Shown here: positions 1-6,741 of the stretch, in pieces
Layout: each line of letters starts with the position of its first letter
How positions within the stretch are numbered: the first letter of the stretch is position 1
NCBI GenBank assembly: GCA_903958995.1
Contig: CAJBVG010000239.1
Span: 1 to 6,932, forward strand
Origin: an uncultured bacterium
GTDB lineage: Bacteria > Bacteroidota > Bacteroidia > Sphingobacteriales > Sphingobacteriaceae
DNA length: 6,932 nt
Reading direction: 5' to 3'
Translations under genes and position numbers: made by a program
Notes under the pieces: generated by a model
What the model saw: only the letters and a program-made list of their open reading frames with translations
What the model was told of the DNA's origin: nothing
The model's database searches: none

Positions 1-26
1 AATCTGAAATAATTTTGAATTAATTT

Positions 27-67
27 ACTGACTATTAATAACTTATTACTGATATTAGTAACTTATT
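27..67. repeat. Tandem duplication of a 20-21 bp unit across the queD stop codon
   Basis: Unit one is 27-47 and unit two is 48-67. They align along their whole length with one deleted base (C32 has no partner) and one A/G difference (38 versus 58). Both start ACTGA and end TAACTTATT. The second unit contains the queD stop codon (63-65 on the minus strand), and the first carries the matching TAA triplet (43-45) just downstream. A small inverted repeat (TTACT at 46-50, AGTAA at 57-61) forms at the junction of the units. It is probably a simple slippage duplication in the 3' untranslated part of the transcript. The hairpin is too weak to call a terminator. Confidence 0.7.
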
Positions 68-491
68 CGCAATCGAACTCAGCATAAGAGTCGCTCGTCT
101 CATAAAGTTTTAACTTCACTAGCTCAATTTGATTCGGAAATTTGTTTTCAATTTCTCTTTTGATATATAGCAGAATATTTTCTACGCTAGGTTCCATTGT
201 CCAAACATGTAAATTAGACATGTTTCGCATATCCGGATGCTGCGCTAGATAGTCTTCAGAAAGAATTAAGCCGTGGTCAAATGGACTGACCACAGCTTCT
301 CTTATAATTCGTTTTAAATCCTTGAAATCTATAATAAAACCAGTATTCGGTAAATATTGGTCTGAATTGTTTTTAGTACCCACCGTAACGTGTAATATGT
401 ACGAGTGACCATGAATATTTTTACATAATCCTTCATAACCATGTATGGCATGGGCCAATTCAAACCTGAATATTTTTGTAACTTTTAGCAT
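63..491 (-). CDS. queD: 6-carboxy-5,6,7,8-tetrahydropterin synthase (QueD / PTPS family)
   Basis: Cytoplasmic zinc enzyme of the 6-pyruvoyl-tetrahydropterin synthase fold. QueD converts 7,8-dihydroneopterin triphosphate to 6-carboxytetrahydropterin, the first committed step to 7-deazaguanines such as queuosine. Visible signatures in the 142 residues are zinc-ligand histidines H14, H27 and H29, the catalytic cysteine C23 in a C-x3-H-G-H motif (the QueD spacing rather than the longer Cys-to-HGH spacing of animal PTPS), the D72-H73 pair in PFDHG, PSVEN at 101-105, and the pterin-anchoring E131 in LYET. It is about 20 residues longer than E. coli QueD, mainly from a stretch after D72-H73 (about 78-99). 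The ATG at 491 lies inside the end of tnaA (7-nt overlap, ATGCTAA), so translation is probably coupled to tnaA. No other queuosine genes are in the window, and a biopterin-type PTPS role cannot be fully excluded. Confidence 0.92.
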   Translation of the reverse strand: MLKVTKIFRFELAHAIHGYEGLCKNIHGHSYILHVTVGTKNNSDQYLPNTGFIIDFKDLKRIIREAVVSPFDHGLILSEDYLAQHPDMRNMSNLHVWTMEPSVENILLYIKREIENKFPNQIELVKLKLYETSDSYAEFDCE

Positions 492-1855
492 TTCTTCAAT
501 TTAGCGGTAAAGTGTCTAAGCATAGGAGCCTCTTCTGTAATAACTAATCCTTTTATTCCTTTGCGATTATTATACACTTCAATAATGACTTCAGCCACAT
601 AATCAATATGACTTTGAGTATAAACTCTTCTAGGAATAGCCAAACGTACAAGCTCCATTTGTGCCGGCACTAATTTACCTACTTCATCGTATTTACCAAA
701 CATTAATGAACCAATTTCAACACTTCGTATCCCGCCCTCTTCATATAACGCTCCTGCTAGTGCTTGTCCGGGATATTGATCAACTGGAATATGATCTAAA
801 AAAGCTTTCGCATCTAAATAAACAGCATGTCCACCTGCCGGTTGCATTACAGGAACTCCTGCATCAATTAATTTATTGGTAAGGTATTCTATACTACGAA
901 TTCTATATTGTAAATAATGTTCGTCCATTACTTCTTGCAATCCAATAGCAATTGCTTCTAAATCTCTACCCGCTAAACCTCCATAAGTAGGGAATCCTTC
1001 AGTTATCACTAATAAATTTCTGCATTTCATGGCAAGGTCGGCGTCGTGTAATGCTAAAAATCCTCCGATGTTTGCAAAGGCATCTTTTTTTGCACTCATA
1101 GTACAACCATCAGCATAAGAAAACAATTCCTGTGCAATTTCTTCCACAGTTTTATTTGCATATCCTTCTTCTCTTAGTTTAATGAAATAAGAGTTCTCCG
1201 CAAAACGACAAGCATCAATAAACAATGGGATGTTGTAACGATCACATATTTCACGAACCGTTTTTACATTGCCCAAACTAACTGGTTGGCCACCTCCAGA
1301 ATTATTGGTAACAGTAATTAATACTAATGGAATATTTTCAGCTCCTTTTTCTTCAATAAACTTATTTAAAGCATCTGTATCCATGTTCCCTTTAAAAGGT
1401 GCTGGAACAGACGGTTTCTTTCCTTCTTCACATAGTAAGTCCACTCCTTCAGCACCCGAGAACTCAATGTTTGCTCTAGTTGTATCGAATAAGGTATTGC
1501 TTACAATGTATTTACCTTTTCCACCAACAATGCTGAATAAGATTTTTTCTGATGCTCTACCTTGATGGGTAGGAATAACCAAGGGCATATGGGTAATATG
1601 CTTCACCATTTTCTCGAAATTGAAAAAACTGCTACTTCCAGCATACGATTCATCGCCAATCATAATACCTGCCCATTGAGCACTACTCATCGCGCTAGTA
1701 CCACTATCGGTCAGCAAATCAATCATAACATCTTTTGCTTTAATCAAAAAGGGGTTATAAAAGGCGTTTTCTAAAATAGCGATTCGGTCTTCTTTAGTAT
1801 TGAAATATATCGGTTCTACCGATTTAATTTTAAATGGTTCTATGATTGTTTTCAT
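485..1855 (-). CDS. tnaA: Tryptophanase (tryptophan indole-lyase)
   Basis: PLP-dependent cytoplasmic enzyme that splits L-tryptophan to indole, pyruvate and ammonium. The 456-residue product matches the beta-eliminating lyase family end to end: EPFKIKSVEP near the N-terminus, LLTDSGTSAMS at 47-57, IPTHQGR at 94-100, the PLP Schiff-base lysine K257 in MSAKKD, EGFPTYGGLAGRD at 286-298, and a C-terminal HFTAKLKK. It is collinear with tyrosine phenol-lyase numbering, and the discriminating positions are tryptophanase-like: D124 after F123 (Thr in TPL), I381 in VEIG (Arg in TPL), H448 (Phe in TPL). The frame stays open to an ATG at 1939, but those 28 extra residues have no counterpart in E. coli TnaA and the family start motif sits at the chosen ATG. 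It is the first gene of a minus-strand pair with queD. Its leader carries a possible short ORF and an inverted repeat, listed separately. Confidence 0.95.
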   Translation of the reverse strand: MKTIIEPFKIKSVEPIYFNTKEDRIAILENAFYNPFLIKAKDVMIDLLTDSGTSAMSSAQWAGIMIGDESYAGSSSFFNFEKMVKHITHMPLVIPTHQGRASEKILFSIVGGKGKYIVSNTLFDTTRANIEFSGAEGVDLLCEEGKKPSVPAPFKGNMDTDALNKFIEEKGAENIPLVLITVTNNSGGGQPVSLGNVKTVREICDRYNIPLFIDACRFAENSYFIKLREEGYANKTVEEIAQELFSYADGCTMSAKKDAFANIGGFLALHDADLAMKCRNLLVITEGFPTYGGLAGRDLEAIAIGLQEVMDEHYLQYRIRSIEYLTNKLIDAGVPVMQPAGGHAVYLDAKAFLDHIPVDQYPGQALAGALYEEGGIRSVEIGSLMFGKYDEVGKLVPAQMELVRLAIPRRVYTQSHIDYVAEVIIEVYNNRKGIKGLVITEEAPMLRHFTAKLKKC

Positions 1856-1871
1856 GATGTATTTTTTATTT

Positions 1872-1905
1872 AAGTATCTATTAATTAGGGTAGTAAAAGA
1901 TACTT
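1872..1905 (-). promoter_or_regulatory. 8-bp inverted repeat in the tnaA leader
   Basis: On the plus strand AAGTATCT (1872-1879) and AGATACTT (1898-1905) are exact reverse complements separated by 18 nt. Two more pairs could form beyond a two-base mismatch. In a tnaA transcript the stem would begin three bases after the stop of the possible leader ORF and end 16 nt before the tnaA ATG. On the minus strand it is followed by A-rich sequence, not a U-run, so it is not an intrinsic terminator for tnaA. It could be an RNA hairpin limiting access to the start or a dimeric repressor operator. Sequence alone does not choose between these. Confidence 0.4.
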
Positions 1906-1908
1906 TTA

Positions 1909-1947
1909 TCAAGAAGGACGTCGGATAATGTTGACCCAATTATTCAT
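1909..1947 (-). CDS. Possible Trp-containing leader peptide upstream of tnaA
   Basis: A short frame reads MNNWVNIIRRPS and then TGA, ending 53 nt before the tnaA start. It has one Trp codon (position 4) and a Pro one residue before the C-terminus. E. coli TnaC, the ribosome-stalling regulator of tnaA, is 24 residues with an essential Trp12 and a terminal Pro24, so the analogy is a Trp followed by a Pro close to the stop. The Trp-to-Pro distance here is 7 residues against 12 in E. coli, and I know of no TnaC established in Bacteroidota. There is no clear ribosome-binding site. A frame this short can easily arise by chance; it is listed because its order with the hairpin and tnaA is suggestive. 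Confidence 0.22.
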   Translation of the reverse strand: MNNWVNIIRRPS

Positions 1948-2037
1948 AATACGAAATAAAAAAAATATTTCTAGACTAAATATGACATAAATCAGTTTGA
2001 ATTCGACAAAAAATCGCTTACTTCGTGGTTAATCATT
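1948..2037. promoter_or_regulatory. Divergent promoter region between tnaA and the flavin-barrel gene
   Basis: This stretch separates two divergent genes and should hold a start site for each. For the plus-strand gene, TTTG at 1996-1999 followed 19 bp later by TACTTCG (2019-2025) loosely resembles the Bacteroidota TTTG/TAnnTTTG promoter, but the downstream element is poor and would leave only a few bases of leader. For tnaA, the minus-strand T-rich stretch around 1952-1970 gives no better match. The spacer is strongly AT-rich. The location is inferred from gene orientation, not from a convincing motif. Confidence 0.3.
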
Positions 2038-3828
2038 ATGGAACAAAAACATCCTTTTCATATCCCTGTAATGGGAATTGCCTTTACACTCGACTCTCCA
2101 ATTAAAGTTGCACGTTTTGGCATTAACTCTGTTATATCAATTGTAGAAGATAGAATTATCGAAACAATGCGTAGTTATTACTACCCATTTATCAATAAGG
2201 AATACATTCCAATTAGCGAAAAGGAAAAGGATTACCGTGCTAAACGTATTGCTGATTACTTGAATTTGGTGAATTTCATCGTTAAGATGCAAATCGATAA
2301 AATGAAGCAATCTGCCTTCGAAAAAGGCTCTGAAATTGTAAAATACTTCGAAATGCTTCCAAATGAGCATCCTGCAAAGGAATTGTTCTATTACATGATG
2401 AAGCTGGAAGACCCTAATGAGAAACGTAGAATTGAACAACTTCTTCGTGACCAAATTACTCCAGGAAGCATTGATGTAAACATCATGACTAAAGTGGATA
2501 GAGACAATAGAGAAACTAATGGCGACCTAATCGAAGATGGATCTGATGCTGTTGCTGCTTTACGTGGCTATGCTGAGTCTAATTTAGATTATTCGGCAAT
2601 CGTATTCTCTGCAGGATTAAATCCTCGTTTATACAATTACTTAGAGAAATGTAAATCGTTTGATATTGATGAACACGGGAATTTCAAAAAACGTATCATC
2701 ATCAAAGTAAGTGATTACCGTTCGGCATTAATACAAGGAAAGTACTTAGCTAAAAAAGGATTTTGGGTAAGTGAGTTTCGTGTAGAATCTGGATTGAATT
2801 GTGGTGGACACGCATTCGCAACGGATGGTTTTTTAATGGGTCCAATTCTCGAAGAGTTCAAAGAAAAGAAAGAAGAATTAAAAACAAGCTTGTTCGAATT
2901 GTATAATAAATACAATACCGAGAACAACAAAAACACATATAGTGATTGCCCTGAAGTTAGAATTACTGCACAAGGTGGTATTGGTACGAATGAGGAAGAT
3001 CAATTATTAAAAAAATATTACGAAATCGAAAGCACTGGCTGGGGAACCCCATTCCTATTGGTTCCTGAAGCTACTACTGTTGATGCTGATGTCATAACTT
3101 TATTAAGTAAAGCAACTAAAGATGATATAAAGCTTAGCAATAATTCTCCTTTAGGTGTTCGTTTTCATTACTTAAAAGGATCGAGTTCTGAATTAGAAAA
3201 ACTTGCTCGTATTGCTAAAGGGAATCCAGGTAGTCCTTGTCCGGAGAAACACTTAGCCATGAATACTGAGTTTGGTGCTGATCCCATTTGTACTGCTTCA
3301 CAAAAATATCAGAAGCTAAAAATTGCTCAATTAGAGGAAATGGATTTATGTCCAGAGCAACATCAAAAACAATTGGATGCCATTCTCGAAAAAGAATGCT
3401 TATGTATCGGATTAAGTACTTCGGCAGCAAATAACTACGATGTCCCATTCTTAAAAAAATATAAAGCGGTTACGATTTGCCCTGGCCCAAATATTCAATA
3501 CTTTACCGAAGTAGTTTCACTTTCTAAAATGATCGATCATATTTACGGCCGTACAAACATTATGCACCACCCTAATCGTCCGCATATGTTCATTAACGAG
3601 CTTAATTTATACATCGACTACTTAAAAGAACAAATTGCCGCAGCAATAGATATCGATTTAAACCCAAAGCGTAAAAAACAATTGGATGAATTCGAAAAAA
3701 ATCTTATTGATGGTATAAACTATTATCGTACTAAAATCAATACGATTTTTAGCAAAAATCTCTCATTTTCAGCAGATTTAGATTTTGCAGAAGATGAATT
3801 AAGAAATGTTAAAAGTTTAGCCTTGTAG
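2038..3828 (+). CDS. Uncharacterised nitronate-monooxygenase-like (flavin TIM-barrel) protein with Cys-containing C-terminal region
   Basis: Soluble 596-residue protein with no signal peptide or membrane segment. I do not recognise a named family, but the segment order follows the nitronate monooxygenase / 2-nitropropane dioxygenase barrel. There is an N-terminal strand with PVMGIAF (10-16) and a following GINSVISI segment, VNIM at 147-150, a strand at 186-195 ending in SAGLNP, RIIIKVSDYRSAL at 219-231, and NCGGH at 254-258, where the family's catalytic-base His sits in a GGH motif (H258 here). ITAQGGIGT (309-317) and GWGTPFLLVPEAT (334-346) resemble the phosphate-binding GGI and GTRF-x-x-x-E motifs for FMN. 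Two parts are extra: a charged helical insertion at about 45-145 and a C-terminal region (about 395-596) with C401, C418, C438, C454, C456 and C481, including CLC and ICPGPN. Flavin binding and any metal or Fe-S site there are inference. Start ATG 2038 is preceded by in-frame stop TAA at 2029-2033 region and directly opens the conserved N-terminal strand. Substrate unknown. Confidence 0.8.
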   Translation: MEQKHPFHIPVMGIAFTLDSPIKVARFGINSVISIVEDRIIETMRSYYYPFINKEYIPISEKEKDYRAKRIADYLNLVNFIVKMQIDKMKQSAFEKGSEIVKYFEMLPNEHPAKELFYYMMKLEDPNEKRRIEQLLRDQITPGSIDVNIMTKVDRDNRETNGDLIEDGSDAVAALRGYAESNLDYSAIVFSAGLNPRLYNYLEKCKSFDIDEHGNFKKRIIIKVSDYRSALIQGKYLAKKGFWVSEFRVESGLNCGGHAFATDGFLMGPILEEFKEKKEELKTSLFELYNKYNTENNKNTYSDCPEVRITAQGGIGTNEEDQLLKKYYEIESTGWGTPFLLVPEATTVDADVITLLSKATKDDIKLSNNSPLGVRFHYLKGSSSELEKLARIAKGNPGSPCPEKHLAMNTEFGADPICTASQKYQKLKIAQLEEMDLCPEQHQKQLDAILEKECLCIGLSTSAANNYDVPFLKKYKAVTICPGPNIQYFTEVVSLSKMIDHIYGRTNIMHHPNRPHMFINELNLYIDYLKEQIAAAIDIDLNPKRKKQLDEFEKNLIDGINYYRTKINTIFSKNLSFSADLDFAEDELRNVKSLAL

Positions 3829-3846
3829 ATACTTTGGATTTAGAGT

Positions 3847-3866
3847 AAATTACATCGAAGTAATTT
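3847..3866. other. Short perfect hairpin between the flavin-barrel gene and the GH92 gene
   Basis: AAATTAC (3847-3853) and GTAATTT (3860-3866) are perfect reverse complements around a 6-nt loop (ATCGAA), lying 18 nt after the upstream stop codon and 10 nt before the GH92 ATG. The stem has a single G-C pair and is followed by CTGTTTGTCC, not a proper U-run, so it is at best a weak terminator. Its closeness to the GH92 start also fits an operator or a translation-modulating structure. Confidence 0.35.
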
Positions 3867-3876
3867 CTGTTTGTCC

Positions 3877-6741
3877 ATGTTAAAAAAGTGTCTATTAGCG
3901 TTTGTTTTATCTCTTTTTGCAATAATTAGTCATGCACAGTTAAGCAAGTACGTCAATCCTATGATTGGCACTGGCGGACACGGGCATACTTTCCCCGGAG
4001 CTACTACCCCATTCGGTATGGTGCAATTAAGTCCTGATACACGCATCGACGGTTCATGGGATGGTTGCAGTGGTTACCACGATAGCGACAGCATTATTTA
4101 CGGATTTTCACACACGCATTTAAGTGGAACAGGCTGCGGTGATTATGGTGATATTGCTTTTATGCCTGGTTATGTATCATCGGACATTCTAACAGAAACA
4201 GAAATCAAATCTCGCCCAACGAATCTTACTTCTGAGTTTAACCACATCAATGAAAAAGCAAAAGCGGGTTATTATAAAGTTAATTTATCAGACCTAAATG
4301 TAGAGCTTACAGCCACTACTCATGCAGGCATACAACGCTATACTTTTATTAAAGATGGTATTGCTTGTATTCAATTAAAATTAGAACATCGCGATAAACT
4401 TACTGCTGGTAAAATCGAAAAAATCAACTCCACCACTTACCAAGGTTACCGTAGATCAAAATCATGGGCAGAAGACCAGTTGGTATATTATTCATTCGAA
4501 GTTTCAAAAGAAAGTTTCTTGCAAAGTGCCTACAAAACAGGTACAAGTGACGAGGCCTTATTTCTTTACTTCCACGTTAAAAAAGGCGAGCAAATACTAG
4601 TAAAAACAGGCCTCTCAAGTGTTGATGAAAAAGGAGCTGCATTAAATTTAAAAACAGAAATACCAGCCTGGGATTTCGATAAAGTACGTAATGATGCTAC
4701 AGCAATGTGGGAGAAAGAGCTTTCGAAAATTGAAGTAATTGACTCTAACGTTAACAATAAAATAAAATTCTATACTGCACTCTACCATTGCATGATTCAC
4801 CCGAATCAATTGAGTGATGTAGATGGCAAATACAGAGGTCGTGATCAAAAAGTACATCAAGCAGATGGAAAATATTACACCTTGTACTCTTTATGGGATA
4901 CACATCGTGCATTGCTTCCCTTGTTAAATATTATTGATAAAGAACGAAGTAAAGATTTCATTAAAAGTTTCCAAGCACAATTTGAACAAAGCGGACGATT
5001 ACCCATGTGGGAGTTGTGGAATAACGAAACCAATTGCATGATTGGCTTCCATTCGGTAAGTGTAATTTTAGATGCTTATGTAAAAGGTGTTATTGATAAG
5101 GCATTATTGGAGAAGCTATATCCTGCAGTACTTGCAGAGGCAAATAGCAACCGTTTTGGCTTAGATAAATTTAGAAAAAAGGGTTACTTAGATGTGGAAG
5201 ACGAAAGCGAAAGCGTAAGTAAAACTTTAGAATATGCGTATGACATGTGGTGCGTTTCTGAAATTGGAAAAATACTTAACAAGACAGATTTAATTGACTT
5301 TGCTAAATATAATGATGCATGGAAAAATGTTTATGATGTAAATTCTGGTTACATGCGACCACGTAAAAATGGCGATTGGCTAAAGCCATTTAATCCTTAT
5401 GAAGTCAATAATCATTACACTGAAGCGAATGCTTGGCAGTACTCCTTTTTCATCCCACACAGAAATGATTTGAAGCAAAATGTTTTGCCATTATTTCAAG
5501 CAGATACTAAAACTGCAGGTAGAGAACAATCAGACATAACAGGCTTAGTGGGTCAATATGCACATGGCAATGAACCAAGTCACAACTATGCCTATCTACT
5601 CCCATTAAAAGAACGCCAGTTTTACATCAAAAAAATAATAAATGAATTGTATGGTGTAGGTAGAGATGGATTATGTGGTAATGATGATTGCGGACAAATG
5701 AGTGCTTGGTTTGTGTTTAGTGCAATGGGCTTCTATCCTACTTGCCCTGGCAGAAACGATTACGATTTTGGTGTGCCATTGTTTAACAAAGTAATCATTA
5801 ATACTGGTAACACATATAAGTTTTCTATTAGCAGCAAAAACACTAATACTATAACATACCCATCCGTTTCTAGAGTACAAACGGGGACTCCTTTCGGGGA
5901 ACCTGCCACTGGACGTGAAGTACTATCTCATCATGAAATTACGAATGGACAAACCATGTATTTTAGTGATGTAAAAGATGTTGTTGCGGTAAATAATAGA
6001 GTATTCACGAAGGAAAGCAACCACTTAGTAGCGCCTGTTATCGCAGCCGATAGACAAGTGTTTCATGATTTCAATAAAATAGAATTGAGTTTACCGAATG
6101 TAAAATCTGATACCTGCATAGAACTTTATTATAGTATAGATTCAGCAACTTATAAATATGCAAAGCCATATAAAAATGCTTTCTTTTTAATGAACAGTAC
6201 TAAAGTTTATGCTTTTGCAAAACAAGGGAAATATGTGAGTACCATTTCAGAAGCATCATTCTATAAAATGCCAAATCAGTGGTCGGTACAATTGCGAAGT
6301 ATGTACAATAAGCAATACTCGGCAGGTGGACCCGAAGGCTTAATAGATGGGCTTCGTGGTGATGTTGATTGGAAAAAAGGGAGATGGCAAGGATATCAGT
6401 CACAAGATTTTGAAGTGAATATTGATCTAGTTCGTGCTCAGGATATAAAAGAAGTTAGTTTAGGTTGCTTGCAAGATACTCGTTCGTGGATTTTAATGCC
6501 AACCAAAGTAGAAATTTACACCTCTAATGATGGCGATGTTTTTCAATTAGCAGGCATTTGTAAGAATACTGTTCAGGATAATGATTATGCTGTTCAAGTA
6601 AAAGATTTCAAGACTAAATTCGAACCCATAAAAGCGAGGTATATTAAAGTTAAAGCAACCAATTATGGAATGCTACCTCCTTGGCACCAGGGTGCTGGTG
6701 GAGATGCTTTTATTTTTGTGGATGAAATAAAAGTGAAGTAA
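3877..6741 (+). CDS. Secreted GH92 alpha-mannosidase with chitobiase-like and F5/8 C-terminal domains
   Basis: Predicted exo-acting, calcium-dependent alpha-mannosidase exported across the inner membrane, acting on mannose-bearing glycans. Residues 1-20 are a type I signal peptide ending SHA|Q with no lipobox, so periplasmic or secreted rather than a lipoprotein. The GH92 core (about 24-715) shows YVNPMIGTGGHGHTFPG (25-41), FSHTHLSGTG (77-86), WDTHR (340-344), WNNETNCMIGFHS (381-393), TLEYAYDMW (450-458), EANAWQY with E516 as probable general acid, GNEPSH (564-569), and GNDDCGQMSAW with D604 as probable base. Roughly 719-798 resembles the chitobiase/hexosaminidase C-terminal beta domain and about 800-954 an F5/8 type C (CBM32-like) carbohydrate-binding domain. 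ATG 3877 is preferred over an in-frame TTG two codons earlier because it begins the basic n-region. It follows the upstream gene by 48 bp and overlaps the next gene. Linkage specificity cannot be read from the sequence. Confidence 0.94.
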   Translation: MLKKCLLAFVLSLFAIISHAQLSKYVNPMIGTGGHGHTFPGATTPFGMVQLSPDTRIDGSWDGCSGYHDSDSIIYGFSHTHLSGTGCGDYGDIAFMPGYVSSDILTETEIKSRPTNLTSEFNHINEKAKAGYYKVNLSDLNVELTATTHAGIQRYTFIKDGIACIQLKLEHRDKLTAGKIEKINSTTYQGYRRSKSWAEDQLVYYSFEVSKESFLQSAYKTGTSDEALFLYFHVKKGEQILVKTGLSSVDEKGAALNLKTEIPAWDFDKVRNDATAMWEKELSKIEVIDSNVNNKIKFYTALYHCMIHPNQLSDVDGKYRGRDQKVHQADGKYYTLYSLWDTHRALLPLLNIIDKERSKDFIKSFQAQFEQSGRLPMWELWNNETNCMIGFHSVSVILDAYVKGVIDKALLEKLYPAVLAEANSNRFGLDKFRKKGYLDVEDESESVSKTLEYAYDMWCVSEIGKILNKTDLIDFAKYNDAWKNVYDVNSGYMRPRKNGDWLKPFNPYEVNNHYTEANAWQYSFFIPHRNDLKQNVLPLFQADTKTAGREQSDITGLVGQYAHGNEPSHNYAYLLPLKERQFYIKKIINELYGVGRDGLCGNDDCGQMSAWFVFSAMGFYPTCPGRNDYDFGVPLFNKVIINTGNTYKFSISSKNTNTITYPSVSRVQTGTPFGEPATGREVLSHHEITNGQTMYFSDVKDVVAVNNRVFTKESNHLVAPVIAADRQVFHDFNKIELSLPNVKSDTCIELYYSIDSATYKYAKPYKNAFFLMNSTKVYAFAKQGKYVSTISEASFYKMPNQWSVQLRSMYNKQYSAGGPEGLIDGLRGDVDWKKGRWQGYQSQDFEVNIDLVRAQDIKEVSLGCLQDTRSWILMPTKVEIYTSNDGDVFQLAGICKNTVQDNDYAVQVKDFKTKFEPIKARYIKVKATNYGMLPPWHQGAGGDAFIFVDEIKVK

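Noticed and set aside
27..67. CRISPR array start
   Set aside because: The two units are directly abutting with no spacer, so this is a simple tandem duplication.
661..1774. Three plus-strand open frames (661-882, 1269-1565, 1562-1774) opposite tnaA
   Set aside because: They are antisense to a well-conserved gene, show no domain character and lack start signals.
485..1855. Tyrosine phenol-lyase instead of tryptophanase
   Set aside because: Positions 124, 381 and 448 are Asp, Ile and His as in tryptophanase, not the Thr, Arg and Phe of tyrosine phenol-lyase.
1856..1939. In-frame 28-residue N-terminal extension of tryptophanase from an ATG at 1939
   Set aside because: The extension has no counterpart in known tryptophanases or tyrosine phenol-lyases, and the conserved N-terminus (EPFKIKSVEP) follows the ATG at 1855 closely.
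2137..3448. Minus-strand open frames (2137-2454, 2715-2936, 3215-3448) opposite the flavin-barrel gene
   Set aside because: Low-complexity antisense translations of a real coding region, with no recognisable motifs.
2038..3828. PfaD-type enoyl reductase of polyunsaturated fatty acid synthases as identity of the flavin-barrel protein
   Set aside because: PfaD is also a large NMO-like barrel, but the motifs seen here around GGIGT and GTPFLLVPEAT do not match my recollection of PfaD, and no polyketide-type synthase genes are nearby.
3871..3876. TTG start two codons before the mannosidase ATG
   Set aside because: The ATG at 3877 directly begins a standard signal peptide (MLKK then a hydrophobic core); the two extra residues add nothing recognisable.
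4566..6403. Minus-strand open frames opposite the GH92 gene
   Set aside because: Antisense shadows of a strongly supported coding region.
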